Shown here: piece by piece, positions 1 through 7,948 of the stretch
Numbering within the stretch: the first letter of the stretch is position 1
Layout of the letters: each line of letters begins with the position of its first letter
Source of the DNA: CAZIJH01 sp964539655
Lineage (GTDB): Archaea > Aenigmatarchaeota > Aenigmatarchaeia > CG10238-14 > SCSR01
Direction of reading: 5' to 3'
Assembly: GCA_964539655.1 (NCBI GenBank)
Contig: CAZIJH010000004.1
Location: 28,087-92,086, forward strand
DNA length: 64,000 nucleotides
Program-made: the position numbers and the translations under genes
Notes under the pieces: generated by a model
The model's database searches: none
Told to the model about the DNA's origin: nothing
The model's input: only the letters and a program-made list of their open reading frames with translations

Positions 1-176
1 GCGGGAATCGGTATGTTCGCCCTGAAGGGGCATATGTTGTCGGGCAGATCGCAGTCCTTGTGCAGAAGGGCCTGCAAAGAAAGTATCTCGTTCACCATGA
101 AGGAATGTATAAGGAAAATCGTAACGGCTATCCCAATGAGCATCCATCCTATAGTTTTCGAGTTAATTGATTCCAT
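1..176 (-). CDS. Small membrane protein, N-terminal part (runs off the window)
   Basis: An open frame starts at an ATG on the minus strand at 176 and continues through position 1 without a stop, so only the first 58 residues are seen. Residues about 8-28 form one hydrophobic membrane segment (GWMLIGIAVTIFLIHSFMV), followed by a soluble stretch with two cysteines (HKDCDLPDNICPF). It is too short for the usual ORF cut-off. I recognise the style of small archaeal single-span membrane proteins but no named family. The 3' end and function are unknown. Confidence 0.6.
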   Translation of the reverse strand, partial: MESINSKTIGWMLIGIAVTIFLIHSFMVNEILSLQALLHKDCDLPDNICPFRANIPIP

Positions 177-281
177 ATTTCTACCTCGTTAACATCAGTA
201 TAAAAGCTTTTAGAAATTTTGTTCGCCCCGTTTTTCCATCAAGCATTTAAAATTAATTTTCGGTTTATTTTAACAATAGCT

Positions 282-771
282 ATGCCAGTGATAACGAAAA
301 GTCCCGAAATTCAGCTTTACAATCTTGAAGAAATAAAATTTCCGAAAGACTTCCCGACGAACGGGAATTCGTCCATAGGAAAAATATTGGACAGCATCGG
401 CAACAGATGGGGAGCAAATATCTTGTTGGCTTCCGATATATACCGCAAGCCACATGTTTTGAGATTCGACGACGCGTTATACGATTTTACATCGAGATAC
501 AATACGGTACCCACGTTGCAGCAAGTACCTCAGTCAAATTACAATTGGCTTTGGTTCAGGGGCAAAGCGACATGCTTCCTGACATTGAAAGACATGGAAG
601 TCGCTCAGGAAAAGGCGCAGGACCCGAAAAAAAACGCCGATTTTTGCGATGTGCGAGAAATTGGACAAGTACAGAAAAGAAATCGCCGTATGGAAGATTG
701 ACGAGGACAGATTGGGGGTGTTGATTAGTCCGAGCGGATTGGCAAAGCCTTTCAGGATTACAAAAAATTAA
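282..771 (+). CDS. Unknown protein with an apparent frameshift in an A8 run
   Basis: The ATG at 282 opens a frame that stops at 701, but the last 20 or so residues of that frame look random. Dropping one A from the run of eight A at 627-634 joins the frame to another that continues to a TAA at 769-771 with natural-looking sequence (AMCEKLDKYRKEIAVWKIDE, then GVLISPSGLAKPFRITKN). The restored product is about 162 residues, soluble, with no family I recognise. An upstream in-frame start at 219 is less likely because it would add a disordered leader. The break may be a real mutation or a homopolymer sequencing error. Confidence 0.6.
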
Positions 772-782
772 TTATCCAACTT

Positions 783-2861
783 TTAATTTCTCAACTTTGG
801 CTTGTATCTTCTCATCAGCAAAGAATTGCCCACAACCGACACGGAACTGAAAGCCATGGCAGCTCCCGCGATTATCGGGCTCAGCAGGAATCCGAAGAAC
901 GGATACAAAATTCCGGCCGCAATCGGTATGCCCGCAGTGTTGTACGCGAATGCGAAGAAAAGATTCTGTTTTATTTTCCTGATGGTGTACGCGCTCAAAT
1001 CGATCGCAGTCACGACATCCCTCAAATCATTTTTGATAAGTACTATTTCTCCGGTCTCCATCGCGATGTCCGTCCCGCTTCCGATTGCGATTCCGACGTC
1101 GGCTTGTGCCAACATCGGTGCGTCGTTTATTCCGTCGCCTACGGTCGCAACCTTGTGTCCCTGCTCCTGAATTTTCTTTACGGCTTCGGATTTTTCTCCG
1201 GGAAGAACGTTGGCCATCACGTCGCTCATTTCCAATCCTATCTGCTTCGCTATTGCTGCGGCCGTCCTTTCGTTGTCTCCCGTGATCATCATGACTCTTT
1301 TTTTCATTTTTTTCAGTTCCTGGATCGCCTCGCTTGAAAATTGTTTCAAGGTGTCCGCTACAGCGATTGATCCGATGAGCTTCTTGTCGTACGCGACGAG
1401 TATCGGAGTCTTCCCCTCGTTCTCAAGTTTTTGCATACTGTTCTCTATCTCCGAAGTTTCGATTCCGATCTCTTTCATGATGGCCCTGTTTCCCACCAGT
1501 ATCTGCCTGTTGTTGTAGACCGCCTCGATCCCTTTTCCGGCATGAGTCTTGAATGAATTCGCGTCGGGGATTTTTTTGTTTGTCTCGCTAACTTTCTTGA
1601 CGATCGCCTCTCCGATGGGATGCTCGCTTCCCTTTTCGACGATTGCTGCATAAAGAAGAACGTCTTTCTCCTCGTGCCTTCCCATCACAATCACGTCGGT
1701 GACTTCGGGCTCGCCTTTCGTCAGGGTTCCCGTCTTGTCGAAGACTACCGTGTCAATCTGATTCGCAGTTTCCAAAGCCTCGCCGCTCTTTATCAAAATT
1801 CCGTTGTTGGCGCCAAGCTCAGTTCCGACAAGTATTGCGGTCGGCGTGGCCACTCCGAGAGCGCACGGGCATGCGATTATCAACACCGCGATGAAAATCG
1901 TGAGCGCGAAAATAAAATTACCCGATAGGAAATACCAAACGAGCGCGGAAATTATTGCAATCGCGACGACTGTCGGTACAAAATACGATGAAACTTTGTC
2001 GGCGAGATTCTGTATCGGGGCTTTCGACGTCTGGGCTTCGTGGACAATTTTGATTATGTTCGCGAGCACAGTGTTCTCTCCGACCTTAGTCGCGCGGAAT
2101 TTCAAAAGTCCGGATTTGTTTATCGTTGATCCTATCACCTCGTCGCCTTTCTTCTTCTCGACAGGCATGCTTTCCCCGGTTATCATGCTCTCGTCTACGG
2201 CCGAGCTTCCTTCAATTATGATTCCGTCGACAGCAATCTTCTCCCCGGCTTTCACGATTACCGTGTCGTCGACTTTCACTTCCTCGATCGGAATGACAAT
2301 TTCTTTTCCGTCGCGTATCACGGTGGCTGTCTTCGCCTGCAGACCCATCAGCTTTTTTATCGATTCTGATGCTTTCCCTTTCGCGATCTCCTCCAAAAAT
2401 TTTCCCGTGAGAATAAGCGTGATGATGATCACCGAGGCGTCAAAGTAAACTTCGCCCATTGGAAAAAATGACGGAAAAAACGTGATAACTGTACTGTAAA
2501 GCCATGCTGCGGTAGTTCCTATTGCAATCAAAGTGTCCATATTCGCAGTCATCGCGCGAAGGGCGTCGTACATTCCCTTGTAAAATCTCCATCCGGCTAC
2601 GAATTGTATCGGAGTTGCGAGAAGGAACAGAACGTAATTTTCGTATGGTATGTCAACCGCGAAAGATATTGCAATAACAGGAATCGATATGAGAATTCCA
2701 ACTATCACGAGAGTTTTCAATTTCTTGAATTCGTCCTCCGGCTTCTCGTAAGTTTTCAGGCACTGTTCGGAGCAGAAATAAAGCGTCTTGCCGTCTACGA
2801 CTTTTTTGTAAACTGCTTTGTTCTCGTCGACATGCATTCCGCAGACAGGGTCTATTGCCAT
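783..2861 (-). CDS. copA: Copper-translocating P-type ATPase (CopA-like) with N-terminal YHS domain
   Basis: A P1B-type ATPase of 692 aa that by family moves Cu(I) out of the cytoplasm at the cost of ATP. The N-terminus carries a YHS metal-binding domain (DPVCGMHVDENKA, then CSEQC) in place of the usual CxxC heavy-metal domain. The core has the CPC transport motif in the sixth membrane segment (IACPCALG), the phosphorylation motif DKTGTLT, the actuator TGES motif and the hinge GDGINDAP. The ATG lies next to an AT-rich promoter with an ATATAA/TTATAT inverted repeat. No chaperone or CopY/CsoR-type regulator gene is adjacent. Confidence 0.93.
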   Translation of the reverse strand: MAIDPVCGMHVDENKAVYKKVVDGKTLYFCSEQCLKTYEKPEDEFKKLKTLVIVGILISIPVIAISFAVDIPYENYVLFLLATPIQFVAGWRFYKGMYDALRAMTANMDTLIAIGTTAAWLYSTVITFFPSFFPMGEVYFDASVIIITLILTGKFLEEIAKGKASESIKKLMGLQAKTATVIRDGKEIVIPIEEVKVDDTVIVKAGEKIAVDGIIIEGSSAVDESMITGESMPVEKKKGDEVIGSTINKSGLLKFRATKVGENTVLANIIKIVHEAQTSKAPIQNLADKVSSYFVPTVVAIAIISALVWYFLSGNFIFALTIFIAVLIIACPCALGVATPTAILVGTELGANNGILIKSGEALETANQIDTVVFDKTGTLTKGEPEVTDVIVMGRHEEKDVLLYAAIVEKGSEHPIGEAIVKKVSETNKKIPDANSFKTHAGKGIEAVYNNRQILVGNRAIMKEIGIETSEIENSMQKLENEGKTPILVAYDKKLIGSIAVADTLKQFSSEAIQELKKMKKRVMMITGDNERTAAAIAKQIGLEMSDVMANVLPGEKSEAVKKIQEQGHKVATVGDGINDAPMLAQADVGIAIGSGTDIAMETGEIVLIKNDLRDVVTAIDLSAYTIRKIKQNLFFAFAYNTAGIPIAAGILYPFFGFLLSPIIAGAAMAFSSVSVVGNSLLMRRYKPKLRN

Positions 2862-2864
2862 AAA

Positions 2865-2881
2865 ATATAATATTGTTATAT
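2865..2881. promoter_or_regulatory. Inverted repeat in the copA promoter
   Basis: The arms ATATAA and TTATAT flank a 5-base spacer directly upstream of the copA start codon, in the space shared with the divergent gene at 2952. The position overlaps where a TATA element would sit, so it may be a promoter, an operator, or simply AT-rich composition. This rests on pattern alone. Confidence 0.25.
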
Positions 2882-2951
2882 TTCCTTAATAAATCATTAG
2901 CAAAATAAAATGGCTTAAGATTGTTGACTACAATGATTATTACTGATTATC

Positions 2952-3254
2952 ATGATGCACCAGATCGTAAAGAAAAAAGATGACTGGCGCACGCACAGCA
3001 GGAACATGTTCATCCAGGACGAGGTCGTAAAATTTACAAGGGCTTTCAGGGACAATTTTTTCACTCTTATCATTTCTTCGTTCGGTCTGTTGGTCGCTCT
3101 TAGCTGGAACAATTTCTGGACGACATGGGTAAATTCTCTTTCTCCCGAAAGTGGCATACCTTACAAGTTTATCATTGCGATCACCATGACGGTGCTCGCG
3201 GTCATCTTCACTTATTTATTTTCAAGAATAAAGGAATCAACAAGACACAAATGA
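2952..3254 (+). CDS. DUF5654-like small membrane protein
   Basis: A 100-aa protein with a charged N-terminus (residues 1-35) and two membrane segments (about 36-55 and 70-92). The first contains the pattern IISSFGLLVALSWNN, typical of small archaeal membrane proteins annotated as DUF5654. Translation may begin at the second ATG (2955). It is divergent from copA across about 90 bp, but there is no metal-binding motif to tie it to copper. Function unknown. Confidence 0.65.
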   Translation: MMHQIVKKKDDWRTHSRNMFIQDEVVKFTRAFRDNFFTLIISSFGLLVALSWNNFWTTWVNSLSPESGIPYKFIIAITMTVLAVIFTYLFSRIKESTRHK

Positions 3255-3297
3255 AAATTTCATCTGATATTTAAAATCATATTTTCAAAAATCGATT

Positions 3298-3612
3298 ATG
3301 AGTTTAGTGCTAGGTTCGTTGAGAGGAAAGAAATCTAGAAGCACGTATGACGTACTCATGTACGAGAAGAGAATTGTGGGCATAGCTAATTGGAAGAGCA
3401 GCCAGAGAACTATTTTGGACAATCTGAAATTGATAATGGAGGATGTGAGCGACGTAGAAGAAGCTTTGATGATTGGCAGAAATTTCGGCCATGAAATAAG
3501 GACTTTGGCTAACAAGTACTCTCAAAACGGCTACAAGATAAGATTGGTAGATATCGACGGATATGCGAACGTTCCTATTACAAAAATTCTCGAAATGGTC
3601 ACGAGAAACTAA
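3298..3612 (+). CDS. Hypothetical protein, 104 aa
   Basis: Soluble, mixed alpha/beta composition without membrane segments, cysteine pairs or a recognised motif. The N-terminus is basic (LRGKKSRS). The stop lies 7 bp before the stop of the convergent 59-aa membrane gene at 3620-3799. A real gene is supported by clean codon use and by a start about 40 bp after the previous gene. Function unknown. Confidence 0.6.
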   Translation: MSLVLGSLRGKKSRSTYDVLMYEKRIVGIANWKSSQRTILDNLKLIMEDVSDVEEALMIGRNFGHEIRTLANKYSQNGYKIRLVDIDGYANVPITKILEMVTRN

Positions 3613-3619
3613 ATGATTT

Positions 3620-3799
3620 TTAAATCAGCGTATAGATGAACGGCGCGATCCCCGTCGCGTTGGCGAACATGAGGAATATTCCGAACATCAAAATGACAAT
3701 CATGAACGGTATGAGCCACCACAGTTTTCTTTTCCACAAGAATTTGAAAAGCTCGCCGACGATTCCGAAAACGGATTTCATGTTTGACAGGATTCCCAT
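3620..3799 (-). CDS. DUF5989-like small membrane protein of the carbamoyltransferase module
   Basis: A 59-aa frame on the minus strand starts at ATG 3799 and stops at 3620. The order is a short amphipathic N-terminus, a basic-aromatic patch (FLWKRKLWWLIPF), one membrane helix of about 20 residues, and the ending FANATGIAPFIYTLI. The ending -APFIYTLF/I and the WxxP entry into the helix are hallmarks of DUF5989 proteins, which accompany SxtN/NodU-type carbamoyltransferases. It lies 44 bp downstream of the carbamoyltransferase on the same strand, so it probably closes the same transcript. Its role is unknown. Confidence 0.8.
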   Translation of the reverse strand: MGILSNMKSVFGIVGELFKFLWKRKLWWLIPFMIVILMFGIFLMFANATGIAPFIYTLI

Positions 3800-3842
3800 T
3801 CAGATTACCTTCAATCAAAAGATAATTCCGTCACGCCGATAT

Positions 3843-5558
3843 TTAAGCCTTTTTTTCTATCACGAAATGATCAAGCACGAGAATGTCCATACCGCTGTTG
3901 CTGAAAGTGTTCCACGCGTTCTGCGGAGTATTCACTATCGGCTCTCCTTTCAGGTTGAAGCTCGTGTTCAAAATCGTGTTCACTCCTGTCTGCTCGCCGA
4001 ATCTTGAAATCAATTTGTGATAAAGCGGACTCTCTTCTTTGTACACCGTCTGCAGCCTCGCGGTTCCCATATGATTCACTGCGGGAATGACTTTCTGCTT
4101 GCTTTGTTTTACAGGAGCGACGTAGAGCATGAACCTCGCAGGTATGTGCCTGTCCGGATTTTCAAACTCGAAAAATTCCTGCGTGGCTTCCGAAATAATC
4201 GACGGCGCGAACGGCCTGAAGGGCTCCCTGAATTTTATTTTCCTGTTGACGATGTCTTTCATCTCTGCGATTCTCGGATCTGCGATGATGCTTCGGTGGC
4301 CGAGCGCACGCGGACCCCATTCGAATCTTCCATGGAACCATCCGATTACTTTTCCATTCGTTATGTGATCGACAGTCTCGCTGACGAGCTCAGAATCGTT
4401 CGGAATGAACCTGTATTTTATGTTGTTCTGCTCGAGAAAATCCTGTATCTCTCTTTTTTCGTACTCCTGCCCGAGATAGCTGCTCTTCATCACAGCTTTT
4501 CTCGGCTTGTTCAAGATTGTGTGGTAAGCCCACAGCGCAGCTCCCAATGCTCCTCCTGAATCTCCAGCCGCAGGTTGAATGTACACATCCTCGAACGGGC
4601 CTTCGCGCAAAATTCTTCCGTTTGCAACGGAATTCAATGCGACTCCTCCGGCAAGGCAGATATTTTTGGATCCGGTGATCTTGTGCGCCTCTTTCACGAT
4701 TTTCAAAATCATTTCTTCGGTGACTCTCTGTATGCTCGCTCCGACATCAGCGTAATATTGGTCCACGTTTTCCCTCCTCTTCGGGTCCTGCGGCGAGCCG
4801 AACTCCTTCTCGAATTTTTTGCTGAACGAGTTGGTCTCGGACCTGTGGAACGAAAAATAATCCATGTTGAGCGAGAAGCTTCCGTCGTCGTTGACGTTGA
4901 TCATCTTCATGACCTTGTCTATGTATTTCGGCTGGCCGTACGGCGCCATTCCCATTACTTTGTACTCGCCTTCGTTCACCTCGAATCCTAGGAAAGCTGT
5001 GAACGCGCTGTACAGAAGTCCGAGCGAATGCGGGAATTTCATCTCCTTCAAAATTTTGATCTCGTTCCCGTTCGCGTGCCCTATCGTCGCGCTTGTCCAC
5101 TCCCCGACCCCGTCGATGGTGACGACGGCCGACTCTTCGAAAGGGGAAACGAAGTACGAGCTCGCGGCGTGCGAAAGATGGTGCTCGCAGAAAAGAATTT
5201 TGTCTCCGTCGATTTTCAATTTCTCCATCATCTTGCTTTTTATCCACAGCTTGTCCTTCATCCAGTTCAGCATTCCCTCTCTGAAAACTCCGCCTGATCT
5301 AGGATAATTATTCAAGACTGACAAAATTATTCTCTCGAATTTCAAAAACGGTTTTTCGTAAAAAACAACGAAGTCAAGTTCGTCGGCCTTTATTCCAGCT
5401 TTCTGCAAACAAAAATCAATTGCATTGGTCGGAAATCCGCTGTCGTGTTTCTTTCTCGAAAATCTTTCCTCTTCCGCTGCTGCGACAACATCGCCGTCTT
5501 TGATCAGGGCCGCGGCCGCGTCATGATAATAGCAGGAAATTCCGAGTACGCTCACCAT
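3843..5558 (-). CDS. NodU/CmcH-family O-carbamoyltransferase
   Basis: A 571-aa enzyme that by family transfers a carbamoyl group from carbamoyl phosphate to a hydroxyl of a small molecule or sugar, through a carbamoyl-adenylate. The N-terminal Kae1-like/HSP70-actin-like domain starts VLGISCYYHDAAAALI and holds the metal-binding HHLSHAASSY motif. The C-terminal YrdC-like part holds GPRALGHRSI. The true start is the ATG at 5558, overlapping the stop of the upstream SxtJ-like gene by 7 bp; longer in-frame extensions have no family match. The substrate cannot be deduced. Confidence 0.9.
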   Translation of the reverse strand: MVSVLGISCYYHDAAAALIKDGDVVAAAEEERFSRKKHDSGFPTNAIDFCLQKAGIKADELDFVVFYEKPFLKFERIILSVLNNYPRSGGVFREGMLNWMKDKLWIKSKMMEKLKIDGDKILFCEHHLSHAASSYFVSPFEESAVVTIDGVGEWTSATIGHANGNEIKILKEMKFPHSLGLLYSAFTAFLGFEVNEGEYKVMGMAPYGQPKYIDKVMKMINVNDDGSFSLNMDYFSFHRSETNSFSKKFEKEFGSPQDPKRRENVDQYYADVGASIQRVTEEMILKIVKEAHKITGSKNICLAGGVALNSVANGRILREGPFEDVYIQPAAGDSGGALGAALWAYHTILNKPRKAVMKSSYLGQEYEKREIQDFLEQNNIKYRFIPNDSELVSETVDHITNGKVIGWFHGRFEWGPRALGHRSIIADPRIAEMKDIVNRKIKFREPFRPFAPSIISEATQEFFEFENPDRHIPARFMLYVAPVKQSKQKVIPAVNHMGTARLQTVYKEESPLYHKLISRFGEQTGVNTILNTSFNLKGEPIVNTPQNAWNTFSNSGMDILVLDHFVIEKKA

Positions 5559-5791
5559 TGCTCTTTCGCCTCTTCGAGTGTGTTGAAATATTTTTTCCTG
5601 TCGACCCAACGAGCGGGCTTTTTCTTGACTGCAAGGTAATCCTTGAAAAGCGTCACGACAATCCCAGGAATCGCGAAAACTGTGAAATACATTAGGCCGA
5701 GAATAATTCTTCCCTGGAAATTTCCGATCCTTTCCGCGACAGACTTCCATTTCTGCCAGAGGGTTTTTTTCTTTGCTTCTTGGCTGGACAT
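5552..5791 (-). CDS. SxtJ-like small membrane protein
   Basis: A 79-aa protein with a basic N-terminus (KKKTLWQKWKSVAERIGNFQ), one or two closely spaced membrane stretches (about residues 28-50), and a polar tail with PARW. This pattern is common for the small protein encoded just before carbamoyltransferase genes in bacteria and some archaea. Its stop overlaps the carbamoyltransferase start, so the two are translationally coupled. With the 59-aa protein at 3620 it forms a three-gene module on the minus strand. Function unknown. Confidence 0.7.
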   Translation of the reverse strand: MSSQEAKKKTLWQKWKSVAERIGNFQGRIILGLMYFTVFAIPGIVVTLFKDYLAVKKKPARWVDRKKYFNTLEEAKEQW

Positions 5792-5857
5792 ACTCTTACC
5801 TTGAATTATTGAACTGAAAGTTTATAAGTTGTGGCTAAAACTTGCGCTGAAGTTTAG

Positions 5858-6439
5858 TTAATTTATTTTTTTGTAAATATTAAGAATTCTATCAACGCTC
5901 ACTACTAGACTTTTCAAATCTTTGTCGCCAGAATAAACTTCAAAAAAGTTTTCATCTCTTGATATATTTATTGCAAGTTTATCTCGATACGAGTTTATTT
6001 GAGCAAAATTTTCAAACAATTGATAATCATAACCCGATTTAGTATATTCTTCTATCAATGACCTTGAGACAATTGGATTAATTGTTCCTTTTGGTTTGAC
6101 TTTTGTAACAAATTCTCCTGCCCACGATATTTTTGGCCGGATTTCTGCATCTTTGTACATAATAGTTTTTGCTACCAGTTCCTTACTAGATTCCGAATTT
6201 TCGAAGAATTTTTCAAGCTCAAAATACAAACTGATGGCTGCTGGATCTTTTCGTATAAATTCAAAATTTTCATTTTCAATTTTTCGTTCTCTTTCTTCGT
6301 CTTGCATTTTACCTGCCCATAACACGCCAGCAACTCCTGTGACACCGGATAAAATAATTGCAGATTTACCTATGGTACCCAGTCCACCTCTGACAAATTT
6401 TCTTCTGCCCATCTTTTGGTTCCAAAATTCGGATGACAT
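5858..6439 (-). CDS. Probable exported protein with Tat-like signal
   Basis: A 193-aa protein with the N-terminal pattern GRRKFVRGG followed by a hydrophobic segment (residues about 25-42), resembling a twin-arginine signal or a membrane anchor. The remainder is soluble, charged and alpha-helical with no motif I know. Base composition is more AT-rich than the carbamoyltransferase genes beside it, which hints at a separate origin. Whether a Tat translocase exists cannot be judged here. Confidence 0.55.
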   Translation of the reverse strand: MSSEFWNQKMGRRKFVRGGLGTIGKSAIILSGVTGVAGVLWAGKMQDEERERKIENENFEFIRKDPAAISLYFELEKFFENSESSKELVAKTIMYKDAEIRPKISWAGEFVTKVKPKGTINPIVSRSLIEEYTKSGYDYQLFENFAQINSYRDKLAINISRDENFFEVYSGDKDLKSLVVSVDRILNIYKKIN

Positions 6440-6520
6440 AATTTAAATTGAAATTTTTTAAGGATTTAAACGTTATACTCTAAGAAAAGTGAATTTAAGT
6501 TTCAAATTCGTTATCGAATT

Positions 6521-6823
6521 ATGATCACTCACATTGTCATGCTCAAATTGAATCCTGGTGTTCCTTCTGACGAGATAGACACAATGTACGAGCGGGTTCT
6601 GGAAGCAAAACTGAATATTCCAGAAGTAAAGAGTATGGACCTTGTGAAAAATATGGCGATTCCTAGGAGAAGCTTGGACTTCGATAACGGATTTGTCATG
6701 ACATTTGACAACGAATCTGCATTGAATACTTATTACGGACATCCTGCTCATAAAGTTCTTTCACAATATCTCCGTGGGATAGCCGAGCTCTATGTTCTAG
6801 ATTACGAAATAGAAACAATATAA
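6521..6823 (+). CDS. Dabb-family (stress-responsive A/B barrel) protein
   Basis: A 100-aa single-domain protein beginning MITHIVMLKLNPGV, the standard first strand of dimeric ferredoxin-like Dabb proteins. The middle has the usual DFDNGFVMTFDNESALNTYYGH segment (rough positions 55-78), where the final YxxHPxH region lines the cavity. Such proteins bind or process small hydrophobic or phenolic compounds in some species, but the archaeal members are uncharacterised. It stands alone between divergent or unrelated genes. Confidence 0.8.
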   Translation: MITHIVMLKLNPGVPSDEIDTMYERVLEAKLNIPEVKSMDLVKNMAIPRRSLDFDNGFVMTFDNESALNTYYGHPAHKVLSQYLRGIAELYVLDYEIETI

Positions 6824-6865
6824 ATATTGTCCCGCAATACAAACTCTAGTTTAGCTTAATCAAGG

Positions 6866-6876
6866 ATATATTTATA
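6866..6876 (+). promoter_or_regulatory. TATA-like box of the first LAGLIDADG gene
   Basis: The stretch ATATATTTATA lies 24-34 bases before the ATG at 6900, the spacing expected for a leaderless archaeal transcript. Inferred from pattern and spacing only. Confidence 0.45.
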
Positions 6877-6899
6877 GTAGGTCTTAACAATATTTTAGT

Positions 6900-7847
6900 A
6901 TGAGAATTATTTTGAAAAAAGGTAAGCAAAAAGAACTGATTGATTTAACCAAATCAAAATTATCTTTATCATGGTCAGAATTGGGAAGGCTCCTTGGAAT
7001 TAAACCCAATTATTTGAGTGGTGATTTGCGATTTGAAAATGTCACAATCAGCGATCAATTATATAAAAATTTGTCAAGAATGAGCGATGTTAATTTTGAT
7101 AATTTCATTGAAAAAAAAGTTCCTAACAATTGGGGGCGAATAAAAGGAGGGAAGTTATCTACTCATAGACAGCGTCCTCGAAAGTTACTCATTAAACAAC
7201 ATTCTAGTAATCTTGCAGAAGCTATTGGTATAATTTTAGGTGATGGTAGTTTGTATAACAATAAAAAACATGGAATCAACCAATTAGTTGTAACTGGCCA
7301 TATCAAAAATGATCAAATATATTTGTCTAAATTTGTGAAGCCGCTTTTTGAAAATTTGTTTAATTTAAAATTTAGTATTAAAAAAGATAACAAAAAACAT
7401 GTAATAAGAATTTACAGCCAAAAGAAAGATGTTTTATATACTTTAGAAAAACTTGGCATACCGATTGGAAATAAAATAAAGAATGATGTTGGAATACCGA
7501 ATTGGATATTTTCGTCAAAAGATTTCGTTAAATCATGCATACGTGGTATTGTCGACACTGACGGTTCTGTATTCCCAATAACTGGAAGAAACTATACATA
7601 TGTAGAAATTACATCCGCTTGCAAAAATTTAAGAAAATCTATAGACCAAAGCATGAAAATAATTGGATTAAAAACATCCAAATGGACCAAAAATGGAACT
7701 CCAAAAATTTATATAGCAAACAAACGAGATATTTCTCGCTATTACAATGAAGTGGGATTTAATAACCCATATCATAAAAATAGATTTAAGCTCCTATCGT
7801 CTAGTCCGGTCAAACAAAGCCGAAAGGACGCCGGGCTTTCGATCTAA
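6900..7847 (+). CDS. LAGLIDADG homing endonuclease running into tRNA-Glu
   Basis: A 315-aa protein. Residues about 20-42 look like a helix-turn-helix (SWSELGRLLGIKPNYLS), followed by the basic linker NNWGRIKGGK. Two LAGLIDADG helices follow: AEAIGIILGDG at 106-116 and KSCIRGIVDTDG at 211-222, each with the acidic catalytic residue kept. Between them is LGIPIGNK...GIPNWI, shared with the second endonuclease at 16195. The last 19 codons are encoded by the 5' part of the tRNA-Glu gene, and the TAA lies inside that tRNA's intron. A DNA nuclease by family; the target is not known. Confidence 0.85.
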   Translation: MRIILKKGKQKELIDLTKSKLSLSWSELGRLLGIKPNYLSGDLRFENVTISDQLYKNLSRMSDVNFDNFIEKKVPNNWGRIKGGKLSTHRQRPRKLLIKQHSSNLAEAIGIILGDGSLYNNKKHGINQLVVTGHIKNDQIYLSKFVKPLFENLFNLKFSIKKDNKKHVIRIYSQKKDVLYTLEKLGIPIGNKIKNDVGIPNWIFSSKDFVKSCIRGIVDTDGSVFPITGRNYTYVEITSACKNLRKSIDQSMKIIGLKTSKWTKNGTPKIYIANKRDISRYYNEVGFNNPYHKNRFKLLSSSPVKQSRKDAGLSI

Positions 7848-7917
7848 AAGCGAAAGCTTCGAAAAAAAAGATGAGAGAAGAAATCCGGCAACCCGGGTTC
7901 AAATCCCGGTGGGAGCA
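7790..7917 (+). tRNA. tRNA-Glu (UUC) with a 41-nt intron and an enlarged D-loop
   Basis: The acceptor GCTCCTA pairs with TGGGAGC; the T-arm is CCGGG-TTCAAAT-CCCGG; the discriminator is A at 7917. The anticodon stem is CCGGG/TCCGG around the loop CTTTCGA, giving anticodon TTC. An intron of about 41 nt (7842-7882) sits at position 37/38, the canonical archaeal site. The D-stem GTCT/GGAC encloses 23 nt instead of the usual 8-12: about 12 extra bases (around 7812-7823) follow the normal AGTCCGGTCAA. The upstream endonuclease gene overlaps the first 58 bases. CCA is not encoded. Confidence 0.82.
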
Positions 7918-7948
7918 TTTTTTATTCTTTTGCTAATAATAGGATGTT

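Noticed and set aside
219..281. In-frame extension of the first plus-strand gene to 219
   Set aside because: The added residues are hydrophobic and Phe-rich and look non-coding; ATG 282 suits the downstream gene better.
6823..6900. Search for a tRNA-Glu 5' repeat before the first endonuclease gene
   Set aside because: No GCTCCTA-like copy was found upstream, so the direct-repeat model is supported only for tRNA-Leu.
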